DNA of 47,971 nt, from positions 1-47,971 of the forward strand of contig NZ_JAIRCA020000016.1 of assembly GCF_020089495.2 (NCBI RefSeq), written 5' to 3'. The stretch's first letter is position 1, and each line of letters begins with the position of its first letter. Origin of the DNA: Streptococcus mitis subsp. hohhotensis. GTDB lineage: Bacteria > Bacillota > Bacilli > Lactobacillales > Streptococcaceae. A model generated the notes under the pieces. That model did not search any database. It worked only from the letters and a program-made list of their open reading frames with translations, and was not told where the DNA came from. Of the stretch, positions 1-8,855 are shown one piece after another. A program made the position numbers and the translations under genes.

Positions 1-1855
1 CTTCGTCTGCTGCTTTCTTAGCTTCTTCTTTAGCTGCTGTTTTTTCTGCATCTGTAAGTTTGTCGTTAGCTTCGATTGCTTTTGCTTTTTCTGCTAATGC
101 TGCATCTACTGCTTCCTTAGCTTTGTTTTTTATTTGCTGCTCTTCGTCCAGCTGTTTCCGTTTTTCTAGAGCCTCTTCCACTACTGTTTTGTAATTAGCA
201 GTAGTAGATGTAATATCCAAATTCTCCTTAATTTTGTTCAATTTTTCTTCATAATCAGCCTTGGTTTCAGGAGTAGACCATTTTGTGTCTTTTTCTTTTT
301 GTCTGGCTAATTCATCATAAACTTTTTTAGCTAAGTCCTTAGCTACTTTCCTAGTATCCTGAGTAACTCTAAACCCTGTTCCAACAACTGGTAGAGCATA
401 CTGCCTCCATGGAACTTGAAATCCCATCCCCAATTTTTTATTATCCGCTGCACTAATACGCACAGTATACTCTGTTACACCAGAAGCTAAGCTAATATTT
501 TTACTAGTAAAAGTTCCATGAGAAGTTCCTAATCTTCTCTTATTTGAATCCTCTCCCAATTTCTTAGTCAATTCGTTTTTCTTATCTTCAGTTTTGGATC
601 TAATAGTTTCTAATACGGCATCTCCTCCCAAATTAAGTTTTTTAACTATTTTATTTTCATCACTAATTTCATTTTGTGGATAAAAAGATTGATTATAAAT
701 TATAGTTTCATTTCCCTCATCTGTTTTTGCTATTACCTCAACCTTATAACCAGCTTTATTACCATCAATATCTCCTGTAATACCAGTATAGAAAGACACA
801 GTAACATCAGAACCTGTCTCGGGTGAATAGTTTTTAAACGTTTTTTCAATTCCCTTGTATTTTGTCACCCCTTTCCCTTTATTACTATAGTCCCCTTCTT
901 GCGTATACTTACTACGATCATCAACTTCTTCTTGTTCTGTCGCTTTAGTCCTCACCAACCCCAGGAATAGTGCATAATTCTTTGAGCGTTCAAAAGAAGA
1001 TTCATTCAACCACGTCTTATCTTTCCCATTTTGAGTTCGAACCGTATTCACAGTCTCAATAGAAAATACCCCGTTATCTGTCTTTCTTGCAACACCGAAT
1101 TTTCCGCCATTGACTGCCTTCCAACCACCAAATTCATCCAATTCACTCACTTCACCTGGATTTATACTTTTGGTAGCACCAACTTGGTCTATGTTAGCAA
1201 GTTTTTTCTCATTCTCTACTGTTTCAGGCAAAGCTTTTAATTTAGCCGCCAAATAGTCTACACTTGCACCATCTTCTGGAGCTTCAAAAACTTGATTTGC
1301 ATCTGTATCGGCATCAGCTGCAGTCGCTGGTGAGGCAGGGGCTGCAGCACGTCTTTTACGTACTTTTGGCTTGCTGCTTTCTGTTGTTGCAGTTTCTTCT
1401 GCAGGTTTTGTTGTTGCTACTGATGTCGTAGATGGCTCTTCAGCTTTCACTGTTGTTTGTTGTTTGTTTTCTACGCTATTTGCTTCTGCAGATGATGCCT
1501 CAGTGTTTTTTTCTGCTGATTTTTCTTCTATTGCTGAAGTAGTAGATGATACTACTGGCGCTGGAGTAGCATCAGCAGGTGTTGGAGTAGTTGTGTCTGC
1601 TTGAGCTTTCGGAGCAGTCGAGTCACTGGCACCAGAATTTTCATCCAACTGATTATTTGCTGGAGTAGCTGCTAGGGCAGGATCTGTTGCTGTTACATTT
1701 GGTTCTGCTGCATACACTGCACCATTTCCCAAAAACATGAAAAATGCTGCGACCGCCACACTGGCCGCACCAAAACTTACTTTTCTGACAGAGTAACGAG
1801 TTACCTTCTCACGACGTGAGCGTTCTACTCGACTCATAGAATGATTTTTTCCCAT
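1..1855 (-). CDS. YSIRK-type cell-wall surface protein, N-terminal 618 residues (partial)
   Basis: The gene enters from the left window edge, so the C-terminus and any LPXTG anchor are not visible. The start ATG has an AAGGAG site upstream. Residues 1-50 form a long signal peptide with a YSVRK-SFG motif (residues 21-29), a hydrophobic stretch and an A-x-A-like cleavage region (VYAA, about 47-50); this signal class directs secretion at the septum and sortase anchoring. Residues 51-165 are low-complexity, rich in Thr, Ala, Ser, Pro and Glu, ending in a basic RKRR patch. A folded domain of unknown function spans about 190-500. The visible end (from about 530) is charged and helical with A/K/E-rich repeats (LTDAEKTAAKEEAKKAADE) resembling DUF1542-type stalk repeats. 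I infer an adhesin or other surface protein; ligand unknown. It lies downstream of pheT behind its own promoter. Confidence 0.85.
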   Translation of the reverse strand, partial: MGKNHSMSRVERSRREKVTRYSVRKVSFGAASVAVAAFFMFLGNGAVYAAEPNVTATDPALAATPANNQLDENSGASDSTAPKAQADTTTPTPADATPAPVVSSTTSAIEEKSAEKNTEASSAEANSVENKQQTTVKAEEPSTTSVATTKPAEETATTESSKPKVRKRRAAAPASPATAADADTDANQVFEAPEDGASVDYLAAKLKALPETVENEKKLANIDQVGATKSINPGEVSELDEFGGWKAVNGGKFGVARKTDNGVFSIETVNTVRTQNGKDKTWLNESSFERSKNYALFLGLVRTKATEQEEVDDRSKYTQEGDYSNKGKGVTKYKGIEKTFKNYSPETGSDVTVSFYTGITGDIDGNKAGYKVEVIAKTDEGNETIIYNQSFYPQNEISDENKIVKKLNLGGDAVLETIRSKTEDKKNELTKKLGEDSNKRRLGTSHGTFTSKNISLASGVTEYTVRISAADNKKLGMGFQVPWRQYALPVVGTGFRVTQDTRKVAKDLAKKVYDELARQKEKDTKWSTPETKADYEEKLNKIKENLDITSTTANYKTVVEEALEKRKQLDEEQQIKNKAKEAVDAALAEKAKAIEANDKLTDAEKTAAKEEAKKAADE

Positions 1856-1956
1856 CTATAAAGACTCCTTTATTATCTATTAAACTAGTGAAAACGGCAA
1901 TGCTGATCAATATATATATTAACTAAAGTTATCTCCCAGACACTGTTTTCAGATTA

Positions 1957-1985
1957 ATTTTATCATTGTTATACTAATAAATCAA
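1957..1985 (-). promoter_or_regulatory. Promoter of the surface protein gene
   Basis: On the minus strand, a -35 TTGATT (1985-1980) and a -10 TAAAAT (1962-1957) are separated by 17 bp. This leaves an untranslated leader of about 95 nt before the start codon. Confidence 0.6.
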
Positions 1986-2216
1986 GTATTTTAATTTATT
2001 AGACAGAGATATAAAAATACACTTAGATTTTATTTCATGCCGAAGTTGAAACAGCACATTGAAACTTCTAAAACATTGCTATAAACTTGGTTGAATTCCC
2101 CAATAGATTTGTTCGCAGTTTATTTCAATCTACTGTAGTCTTAAACAGTTATAAAAGCGAAATCAAGAAAGTATATAAGAACAACTTCATTCACACTAAC
2201 AAGACCTAAGATTTAA
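1986..2216. other. AT-rich intergenic stretch with no recognised feature
   Basis: This part of the gap between the surface protein promoter and the pheT terminator is AT-rich. I see no convincing ORF, RNA structure or repeat in it. It may be decayed sequence. Confidence 0.5.
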
Positions 2217-2220
2217 AAAC

Positions 2221-2278
2221 AAAAAAACCGAATAAAACAAAATTCTGACTCTCCAGAAAACTAGTTTTATTCGTTTTT
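2221..2278 (-). terminator. Intrinsic terminator after pheT
   Basis: A 10-bp inverted repeat (CGAATAAAAC at 2229-2238 and GTTTTATTCG at 2264-2273) is flanked by A7 on one side and T6 on the other. It can therefore end transcription in either direction; pheT is the gene it serves. The loop is long (25 nt). Confidence 0.7.
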
Positions 2279-2317
2279 TATGTTTAAGTCTAAATTTTTA
2301 TTTCAAACTCTAATAAC

Positions 2318-4723
2318 TTAACGTACTTCTGCATTGACTTTTTCTTCGAGAGACGCTTGGATTTTTTCCATGTAGCGTGCGACTTCTTCATCCGTTAAGC
2401 TGTCTTCTGGATTTTGGAAAGTCAAGCTATAAGCCATTGACTTCATACCAAGTCCCAATTTCTCACCTGAGAAGACGTCAAAGAGTTTGATATCTGTCAA
2501 ACGTTTCACGCCGGCAGCTTGGATAGCGTCCACAACTTCTTGGTGAGTCACTTCTGCCTTGAGAAGAAGGGCAACGTCACGGCTGACTGCTGGGAATTTG
2601 GTGATTTCCACAAATGGAGCAGCTGGTTGAAGGGCGGCTTCGATGGCTGAAAGGTTGAGCTCTGCCACATAAGTTTCTGGAATATCGTAGGCCTTAGCAG
2701 TGACTGGATGCACTTGACCAAGGAAACCAAGAACTTGGTCACCTAGTGAAATGACTGCTGTACGACCTGGATGAAGACTAGCAATTTCAGATGTCGCTGT
2801 ATAAGTCACTTCTAGTCCCAAACGAGCAAAGAGGGCTTCAAGGATTCCTTTAGCATAGAAGAAATCAACTGGAACGGCTGCTGTTTGGAAATCTTTTTCA
2901 GCAACCAAGCCTGTCAAGGCAAAGGCGAAGCTGTTAATCTCATTTGGAAGTTCTTCTTTTGGATTGCCAGTTTGTTCAAAAACTTTCCCAATCTCATAAA
3001 GGGCCAAGTTTTTATTCTTACGAGCCACGTTGTAAACAACTGTATCTAGGATACCTGAGATCATATTTTGACGGAGGACAGAACGGTCCACTGTCATTGG
3101 CCACATAAGTTCCGTAAGGTTACTTGGTTGAGCCGTAAACTCAACTGCTTTTTCAGGCGTTGTCAGAGCGTAGGTAATGATTTCTGTCAAACCTGCCCCT
3201 TCAGCAATGGTACGAACTTGACGACGAAGTTTTTGTGTCGTAGTCAATTCACCAGCTGTTCCATCGTCTTTTGGAAGACTAGTTGGCAAGCGGTCATATC
3301 CATAGATACGAGCGATTTCTTCAAAGAGGTCTGCTTCAATGGTGATGTCCCAACGACGACGTGGTACGCTGACTGTAAAACTATCTGCATTTCCAGAGAG
3401 ACCAAATCCAAGACGACGGAAGACATCTTCAACATCAGAGTATGAAAGATCTGTTCCAAGAACACGGTTGGCGTCTGCAAGGGTAGAAGAAACTTCCACA
3501 TCAGAAGTATCAAGCTCACCTGCTGAAACGAAGCCCTTACGAACCGTCGCACCAGCAAGTTCTGCAATCATGCTAGCCGCCGCATCAAGGGCTTCATTGA
3601 CTGTTGCCACATTGATGCCTTTTTCAAAGCGAGAAGATGACTCAGAACGAAGATTCAAGCGACCGCTAGTTTTACGGATAGATTTGCCATTGAAGACAGC
3701 AGCTTCAAGGACAACGCGACTAGATTTTTCCGAGATTTCTGTTGCTTGCCCACCCATGACACCTGCAAGAGCTACTGGCTTGTCTGCGACAGTGATAACT
3801 AAGTCATTCACGTCCAAGTCACGTTCTTCACCATCTAAAGTCACCAATTTTTCACCAGCACGCGCTTCACGCACACGGATGTCACTCCCTTCAAAGGTAT
3901 CCAAGTCAAAGGCATGCATAGGTTGACCAAAGTAGAGCAGAATGTAGTTTGTCACGTCTACAACGTTATTGATTGGACGGATTCCTTCGTTCATGAGAAG
4001 GTTTTGCAACCATTGTGGACTTGGTGAGATAGTCACATTGTCCAAGATACGAGCGGCATAGTAAGGCGCCTTATCTGTGTCAATGCTGACAGAAAGGGCA
4101 TCTGCTGCAGCTTGGTCCGTTTCTGAAAGAGTAAATTCTTTAAAGTTGACTGTCTTGTCATAGATGGCTGCCACTTCATGAGCCACCCCACGCATAGAAA
4201 GAGCGTCTGCACGGTTTGGTGTAATGGAAAGTTCGATGATTTCATCATCCAAATCTAGGTATGAGAAGACTTCATCTCCAGGAACTGCATCTTCTGGCAA
4301 GATTTGGATCCCATCTGCGAATTCTTTCGGGACAACTGAGTCAGAAATACCTAATTCTCCAAGTGAACAGATCATTCCAAGTGACTCTAAGCCACGGATT
4401 TTCCCTTTTTTGATTTTGTAGTTGTCAGCGATGCGAGCTCCTGGAAGTGCCACCATGACCTTGATCCCAGCACGTACATTCGGTGCACCACAAACGATTT
4501 GACGGGCTTCTTCTTCGCCAACGTTAACCTGACAAACATGGAGGTGAGTTTCTGGCACATCTTCGCAAGACACGACCTCACCGACGACAATTTTTGAGAG
4601 ACCAGCAGCTGGTGATTCCACACCTTCTACCTCGATCCCTGTAGTTGACATTTTTTCAGCCAACTCTTGTGATGGCACATCAATGTCCACCAATTCTTTT
4701 AACCATTTATAAGATACAAGCAT
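2318..4723 (-). CDS. pheT: Phenylalanyl-tRNA synthetase beta subunit
   Basis: This is the large subunit of the heterotetrameric enzyme that charges tRNA-Phe in the cytoplasm. Its 801 residues are the usual length for the bacterial subunit. The order is an N-terminal segment starting [15 protein letters not shown], an EMAP-like tRNA-binding domain (about 40-150), the B3/B4 editing domain (about 210-385, with the NNVVDVTNY and QPMHAFD motifs), the B5 domain (about 405-475), the catalytic-like core, and a C-terminal ferredoxin-fold anticodon-binding domain (about 708-801, [11 protein letters not shown] near its start). It is the third gene of pheS-GNAT-pheT, 76 nt after the GNAT gene, so it is probably under the pheS T-box. 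Confidence 0.98.
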   Translation of the reverse strand: MLVSYKWLKELVDIDVPSQELAEKMSTTGIEVEGVESPAAGLSKIVVGEVVSCEDVPETHLHVCQVNVGEEEARQIVCGAPNVRAGIKVMVALPGARIADNYKIKKGKIRGLESLGMICSLGELGISDSVVPKEFADGIQILPEDAVPGDEVFSYLDLDDEIIELSITPNRADALSMRGVAHEVAAIYDKTVNFKEFTLSETDQAAADALSVSIDTDKAPYYAARILDNVTISPSPQWLQNLLMNEGIRPINNVVDVTNYILLYFGQPMHAFDLDTFEGSDIRVREARAGEKLVTLDGEERDLDVNDLVITVADKPVALAGVMGGQATEISEKSSRVVLEAAVFNGKSIRKTSGRLNLRSESSSRFEKGINVATVNEALDAAASMIAELAGATVRKGFVSAGELDTSDVEVSSTLADANRVLGTDLSYSDVEDVFRRLGFGLSGNADSFTVSVPRRRWDITIEADLFEEIARIYGYDRLPTSLPKDDGTAGELTTTQKLRRQVRTIAEGAGLTEIITYALTTPEKAVEFTAQPSNLTELMWPMTVDRSVLRQNMISGILDTVVYNVARKNKNLALYEIGKVFEQTGNPKEELPNEINSFAFALTGLVAEKDFQTAAVPVDFFYAKGILEALFARLGLEVTYTATSEIASLHPGRTAVISLGDQVLGFLGQVHPVTAKAYDIPETYVAELNLSAIEAALQPAAPFVEITKFPAVSRDVALLLKAEVTHQEVVDAIQAAGVKRLTDIKLFDVFSGEKLGLGMKSMAYSLTFQNPEDSLTDEEVARYMEKIQASLEEKVNAEVR

Positions 4724-4799
4724 AATTTAGTTTTCCAGAATGACAGTTATCACTCTAGTTCTTTTCCTTTCCTATCATTTCAATAGAAGAATCATCTTC

Positions 4800-5309
4800 T
4801 TACCTTAATTTCTTTTTCAGTAACCAATCTGTATCTACTTTTTGACCAACCATAAAATGATGTTGGCTAAATTTTTCAAAACCATATCGATTATAAAATA
4901 CTTGAGCTTTTGTATTATGCTCCCAAACACCTAGCCAAGCCCAAGAAAAACTATTTTTTGTAGCAAGTTCAAGAGCAAATTCAAACAGTTGCTTACCGAA
5001 TCCAAATCCTTGGAATTTTTGTAGCACATAGAGACGTTGAATTTCAAAAGCATCCTCTAATTCTCTCTCAGTCTGAGCACTTCCCCAGTTGACTTTGAGA
5101 AAACCAGCTATCTCCTCTTCATGCATAATGAAATAGGTTTCGGATTCTGGATTTTCCAACTCAGTTGACAAAACTCTCAGACTATAAGCCTCTGCAAAGT
5201 ATTCCTGTAACTGCTCTTCCGTATTATCATGAGCAAATGTTTCACGAAAGGTTTGTTTGGCTATTTTAGCCAACACCTCAACATCTGGCATTTCTACTTT
5301 TCTAATCAT
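4800..5309 (-). CDS. GNAT-family N-acetyltransferase
   Basis: This 169-residue protein has the GNAT fold. Motif A with the acetyl-CoA pyrophosphate loop is visible as QKFQGFGFGKQLFEFAL (about 97-113), and the C-terminal part ends in the common NTKAQVFYNRYGFEKF segment (about 130-145). The substrate cannot be read from sequence; small amines or protein N-termini are possible. Its ATG shares one base with the pheS stop codon (TAATG), which points to translational coupling. The gene sits inside the pheS-pheT operon, an arrangement I recall from pneumococcal genomes, so its expression should follow phenylalanine-tRNA charging. Whether it has any functional link to the synthetase is unknown. Confidence 0.85.
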   Translation of the reverse strand: MIRKVEMPDVEVLAKIAKQTFRETFAHDNTEEQLQEYFAEAYSLRVLSTELENPESETYFIMHEEEIAGFLKVNWGSAQTERELEDAFEIQRLYVLQKFQGFGFGKQLFEFALELATKNSFSWAWLGVWEHNTKAQVFYNRYGFEKFSQHHFMVGQKVDTDWLLKKKLR

Positions 5310-6355
5310 TATTTAAACTGTTCTGAGAAGCGGACATCTCCTTGGTAGAAGCCACGGATATCGTTGATTCCGTAACGGAGCATAGCTACGCGCTCTTGAC
5401 CAAGACCAAAGGCAAATCCAGAGTAAACAGTCGCATCGATACCACTCATTTCAAGAACACGTGGGTGAACCATACCGGCACCCATGATTTCGATCCAACC
5501 TGTTTTCTTACATACGTTACAGCCTTCTCCACCACACTTGAAGCAAGAAACATCCACCTCAACAGATGGCTCTGTGAATGGGAAGTAAGAGGGACGCAAA
5601 CGGATCTGACGCTCTTCACCGAACATTTTTTGCACAATCAACTGAAGGGTTCCTTGAAGGTCAGCCATAGAGATATTTTTCCCAACAACCAAGCCTTCGA
5701 TTTGGTGGAACTGGTGACTGTGGGTTGCATCGTCCGTATCACGACGGAAGACACGCCCTGGTGAGATCATTTTCAAAGGACCTTTAGAGAAATCATGGGC
5801 ATCCATGGCACGCGCCTGCACAGGAGATGTATGAGTACGGAGTAAGATCTCTTCTGTGATATAGAAAGTATCCTGCATATCACGGGCTGGGTGGTCTTTG
5901 GGAAGGTTCATACGCTCAAAGTTATAGTAGTCTTGCTCCACTTCAAAACCATCCACGACTTGGTAACCCATCCCAATGAAAATATCTTCGATTTCTTCAC
6001 TGGTTTGTGTCAAAACGTGACGGTGACCAGTCGCAACTGGGCGACCTGGAAGCGTCACATCTATACTCTCGCTAGTTAATTGTGCAGCAACTTTCTTTTC
6101 TTCCAAGAGCTTAGCTGTTTCTTCAAAAGCAGCTGTCAAGACATCACGAGCTTCATTGACGTGTTTCCCGATGATTGGACGCATCTCAGCAGAAACATCT
6201 TTCATCCCTTTGAGGATTTCAGTGAGCGAACCCTTTTTACCAAGGACAGAGACACGCAAATCTTGCATCTCTTTTTCATTTTCAGCAGTAATCTGCTTCA
6301 AGCTAGCCAGCGTTTCTTCGCGAAGCGCTTTTAATTGTTCTTCAATAGTTGACAT
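5309..6355 (-). CDS. pheS: Phenylalanyl-tRNA synthetase alpha subunit
   Basis: This is the catalytic subunit of PheRS, 348 residues. I chose the start at 6355 ([11 protein letters not shown]), directly after GGAGGAATT; the reading frame extends upstream into the T-box leader, but that part would be an artefact. The N-terminal coiled coil that grips tRNA covers about residues 1-90. The class II catalytic domain follows, with FTEPSVEVD, a four-cysteine [16 protein letters not shown] patch and the motif 3 region [17 protein letters not shown] near the C-terminus. It is the first gene of pheS-GNAT-pheT. Regulation is by the phenylalanine-specific T-box upstream. Confidence 0.98.
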   Translation of the reverse strand: MSTIEEQLKALREETLASLKQITAENEKEMQDLRVSVLGKKGSLTEILKGMKDVSAEMRPIIGKHVNEARDVLTAAFEETAKLLEEKKVAAQLTSESIDVTLPGRPVATGHRHVLTQTSEEIEDIFIGMGYQVVDGFEVEQDYYNFERMNLPKDHPARDMQDTFYITEEILLRTHTSPVQARAMDAHDFSKGPLKMISPGRVFRRDTDDATHSHQFHQIEGLVVGKNISMADLQGTLQLIVQKMFGEERQIRLRPSYFPFTEPSVEVDVSCFKCGGEGCNVCKKTGWIEIMGAGMVHPRVLEMSGIDATVYSGFAFGLGQERVAMLRYGINDIRGFYQGDVRFSEQFK

Positions 6356-6401
6356 AATTCCTCCATCAGTCTCTCGTAGATAAAAAGAAAACCACATGCC
6401 A

Positions 6402-6592
6402 AAAACTCCACTCGGAGCGTTGACACGCGGTACCATCCGTTTTTATCTGACAAGTCAGACCTTCATTTCTAAATCCATGCGCAAGTGAATTCACCCAGAT
6501 TTCATATAGAGAGCTTGCAGTCACGGCTCTCCTCCCTGTCATACTTCCCTTGAGTTACTAGTCTTGCAGATTCCTATTCAATTACTACTTAG
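6402..6592 (-). ncRNA. T-box leader (tRNA-Phe) of the pheS operon
   Basis: The conserved T-box core GGTACCGCG lies at 6434-6426 on the minus strand within CGGATGGTACCGCGTG. Upstream, the specifier region reads GTGAATTCACTTG with a UUC (Phe) codon at 6489-6487. Downstream of the core are two short hairpins (6428-6417 and 6417-6406), the second followed by a T run, as expected of the terminator. Uncharged tRNA-Phe should bind and allow read-through into pheS. The exact 5' end is estimated from the promoter. Confidence 0.92.
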
Positions 6593-6619
6593 TTTATCAG
6601 ATTTTTAGTTAAAAAACAA
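6591..6619 (-). promoter_or_regulatory. Promoter of the pheS T-box transcript
   Basis: A -35 TTGTTT (6619-6614) and a -10 TAAACT (6596-6591) are separated by 17 bp on the minus strand. Both hexamers are imperfect, but the location just upstream of the T-box leader is right. Confidence 0.5.
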
Positions 6620-6625
6620 GTTAGA

Positions 6626-7105
6626 TTAGACTAATTTCAATACAAAACTCGTTCCTTTTTCTGTTGCTCCATTTTCAACAAATCCAAGCGACTTGAAACA
6701 CCTCCTAGAAGCATGATTGTAGGTGTAGATTTCCTTGACTCTCAATTCTTTCCATCCTTTTACTCGAGCCAATTCAATCAAAGCACTTAGAATCTTTTTT
6801 CCAAGTCCTCGATGTTGGTAAGCTGAATTCCCAATCACAATGGGGAGATTATCCTGAGATAGTGTAACATCCCCAATTGGAAACCATTCTCCCTTCTCCT
6901 TGACTTCAATCCAAAAAAGTTCACCATGCTGATCCAAATAGGAATACATGGCTTCCAAAGTTTCTTGACTGTAAGGAAGCTTTACCCCATCTACGAGGTA
7001 AACCAAGTTCACATCCTGATACCAAGCAAAAGCTTCCTCACAATGATTGACCTTACAATAAGGAACGAGACGTAGTGCATTATCTATTTGTAAAATCTGT
7101 TTCAT
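6626..7105 (-). CDS. GNAT-family N-acetyltransferase
   Basis: This 159-residue single-domain GNAT protein has motif A as NSAYQHRGLGKKILSALIELA (about 93-113) and the late motif NHASRRCFKSLGFVENG (about 130-146). The start has an AAGGAAAGCTG site four bases before ATG. It overlaps the 3' end of the ParB-fold gene by 26 bp, so the two are co-transcribed and probably work together. The substrate is unknown. It is unrelated in detail to the GNAT protein inside the pheS operon. The gene ends close to the pheS promoter with no obvious hairpin between them. Confidence 0.85.
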   Translation of the reverse strand: MKQILQIDNALRLVPYCKVNHCEEAFAWYQDVNLVYLVDGVKLPYSQETLEAMYSYLDQHGELFWIEVKEKGEWFPIGDVTLSQDNLPIVIGNSAYQHRGLGKKILSALIELARVKGWKELRVKEIYTYNHASRRCFKSLGFVENGATEKGTSFVLKLV

Positions 7106-7499
7106 CAGCTTTCCTTTTCAATAAGAGAGTTGTTGCTTGATTAAAACCATCACACCAGTTATACCATTTTGCTTCATACTCATCTTGAGCTAAGATATGA
7201 TTTTTTAAATCCAGAACAGAGTAAATCTTTCTTTCCTCACAAGCTTGCGCATAGAGGTGATATAGTTCATCACCACCATCTCTATCCCACTCAGCAGAAA
7301 TCGTATCCCAACCTGCCAATAAAGCCTGATAAGCCCTATGATGCCCATCTGTAATCAACAAGCAATTTCCAAAGGCAAGAATACTAATTGGATCAACATT
7401 GTTTAGTTCTACCGACTGATAAAGCATCTGAATATCTTGCAACTTCTTTTCTGATAAGTATAGTTGAGTCGGATGAAGATCTGCTATATTGACTTTCAT
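7080..7499 (-). CDS. ParB/sulfiredoxin-fold protein, function unknown
   Basis: The product has 139 residues. The N-terminal half has the ParB-like nuclease fold signature: a DLHPTQLYLSEKKL entry, then the diagnostic DGHHRAYQALLAG motif (about 51-63). The rest (WDRDGGDELYHLY onward) matches no domain I know. It is far too short to be a chromosome-partition ParB and lacks a helix-turn-helix part, so I would not name it parB. Stand-alone proteins with this fold include nucleases, sulfiredoxin-like enzymes and kinase-like enzymes. The start has a GAGGAG site. The 26-bp overlap with the GNAT gene suggests a two-gene unit. Before the island inserted, it probably lay directly downstream of the PAP2 gene. 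Confidence 0.75.
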   Translation of the reverse strand: MKVNIADLHPTQLYLSEKKLQDIQMLYQSVELNNVDPISILAFGNCLLITDGHHRAYQALLAGWDTISAEWDRDGGDELYHLYAQACEERKIYSVLDLKNHILAQDEYEAKWYNWCDGFNQATTLLLKRKADETDFTNR

Positions 7500-7526
7500 T
7501 TCTTTCTCCTCAAAGGAATTTGATAC

Positions 7527-7617
7527 TCACTTCTGCTTGCCTTTAAATCGCCATTGGAAGCGGAGTTTGTCATAGAAGGGAAACTCGATAAACAGGACTC
7601 CCATCCACAAAAGAGAC
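7527..7617 (-). pseudogene. Duplicated 3' end of the PAP2 phosphatase gene (remnant)
   Basis: Bases 7527-7603 match 13176-13252, the last 26 codons including the stop of the intact PAP2 gene, with two mismatches. A weaker, indel-containing match continues to about 7617. Similarity starts exactly at the stop codon. There is no start codon or catalytic part here, so it is a scrap. It marks the left border of the lanthipeptide island, with the intact PAP2 3' end marking the right border. Confidence 0.85.
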
Positions 7618-7634
7618 AATAGTTCATACTACTA

Positions 7635-8855
7635 TTACTCTATTTTCATTGCTCTCACAATCGCTAAGGCAGTCAACACAAAAATAAAAAGTGGAATCAC
7701 TGTGGTTTTTAGGTTTGTAGCACTCGCTAATGCAACGATGAGCATACTAAGAATTCCTGGTACAACAACATTAAACACTCCAAGCACTGACTGTATGGTT
7801 CCCATAACTTCCTCTGGAACCATCGAAAATACAAGGTTGAAAATCCGAGGTCCCATCATTCCTACAGCAACTGCGCATAAGAAGACAACTGCCAATAAAA
7901 GGAGAAACTGATTGGTCAACCAAGAAAAGAGAATACAGAGATGCATAATTTCTTCAAAGTAAGCAATCATTTTTATGGGAATATTTTTTAAGATACTTCC
8001 GCTCAGAAAACTTCCCACAATCGTTCCTGAAAAAATAACCACGGACAAGACTGCAATGGATTGCCCAGTGTCAAGGAAGATAAATGGATGATGGATCAAC
8101 ATCAAGGTCGTTAAAGGGGTAATAATACTTAAAATCACTTGGTTCATAGCTGCAATGAATATTAATTTGATGATTGCTGGAAAACTTGACAATATCTTCA
8201 TTGAATGGAGGAAATGCTCTCCAAAAGATTTTGCGGTTAATCTTTTACCAACCTCCATCTGTCCCTCAATATCTCTCAAAGAAGTACGAATAAGCACCAC
8301 ACCCAACAGTGCAAAAAGAAAGGTCAAAGCATTCAAACCTACAAACATCTGAAGACTGATAACCCCAATCAAAACTCCACCTATAAGGTTGCTGAGAATA
8401 TTAACTACACCAGCAGTTGCCTGTCTAAACCCCATAGCATCTGTCATATCATCTCCGATAATCCTCACATACAAAGGAGAAATCATAGCACCCGCAAAAT
8501 AACTCATGGTATCTGATAAAAGATTGATTCCGCAAATAAGGAGAACCATCCCCATAGAGAAGTTCTTATCCGCTACAAACAGTGTCAATAGAGTATAAAG
8601 CAGAAACTTACTTGCCAATATAGCAATATATTTTGCGACACGATTTTTTTGAAAATCGGCAATAACACCTGTGAACAACTGAGAAATCTGTGGCAAAGTC
8701 TCCGAAACTGTTATACAAAGAACAGCTAATGAAGCAAATTTATATCCCGATACATACGAAATAAAGGAAATATAAAACAGCGTATCCCCAAATGACGAAA
8801 CCCATTGATTAATCAGCAACATTCGATAACTTTTATTAGTCAAAAAAGTATTCAT
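7635..8855 (-). CDS. MFS transporter of the lanthipeptide locus, probable exporter
   Basis: This is a 406-residue integral membrane protein with about 12 hydrophobic segments, of the macrolide-efflux-like branch of the major facilitator superfamily. The opening NKSYRMLLINQWVSSFGD is typical of that branch, and the loop after the third segment carries ADFQKNRVAKY in place of the usual G-x-x-x-D-R-x-x-R-R/K motif. Its ATG overlaps the synthetase stop by four bases (ATGA), with an AAGGAGG site inside the synthetase gene, so translation is coupled. I infer that it exports the modified peptide or provides self-protection. An ABC exporter with a peptidase domain would be more usual for class II lanthipeptides, but class III and IV loci often use other transporters. 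No separate leader protease is visible in the island. Confidence 0.8.
   Translation of the reverse strand: MNTFLTNKSYRMLLINQWVSSFGDTLFYISFISYVSGYKFASLAVLCITVSETLPQISQLFTGVIADFQKNRVAKYIAILASKFLLYTLLTLFVADKNFSMGMVLLICGINLLSDTMSYFAGAMISPLYVRIIGDDMTDAMGFRQATAGVVNILSNLIGGVLIGVISLQMFVGLNALTFLFALLGVVLIRTSLRDIEGQMEVGKRLTAKSFGEHFLHSMKILSSFPAIIKLIFIAAMNQVILSIITPLTTLMLIHHPFIFLDTGQSIAVLSVVIFSGTIVGSFLSGSILKNIPIKMIAYFEEIMHLCILFSWLTNQFLLLLAVVFLCAVAVGMMGPRIFNLVFSMVPEEVMGTIQSVLGVFNVVVPGILSMLIVALASATNLKTTVIPLFIFVLTALAIVRAMKIE

Noticed and set aside
1371..1604. Plus-strand 77-aa ORF rich in Val, Ala and Ser
   Set aside because: It is the opposite-strand shadow of the low-complexity Thr/Ala/Ser-rich region of the surface protein gene.
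3339..3926. Plus-strand 195-aa ORF opposite pheT
   Set aside because: It is a shadow of a strongly conserved gene, with no ribosome binding site and no domain.
6356..6436. In-frame N-terminal extension of pheS (MVPRVNAP...)
   Set aside because: It overlaps the T-box antiterminator and terminator region and has no ribosome binding site; GGAGGAATT precedes the ATG at 6355.
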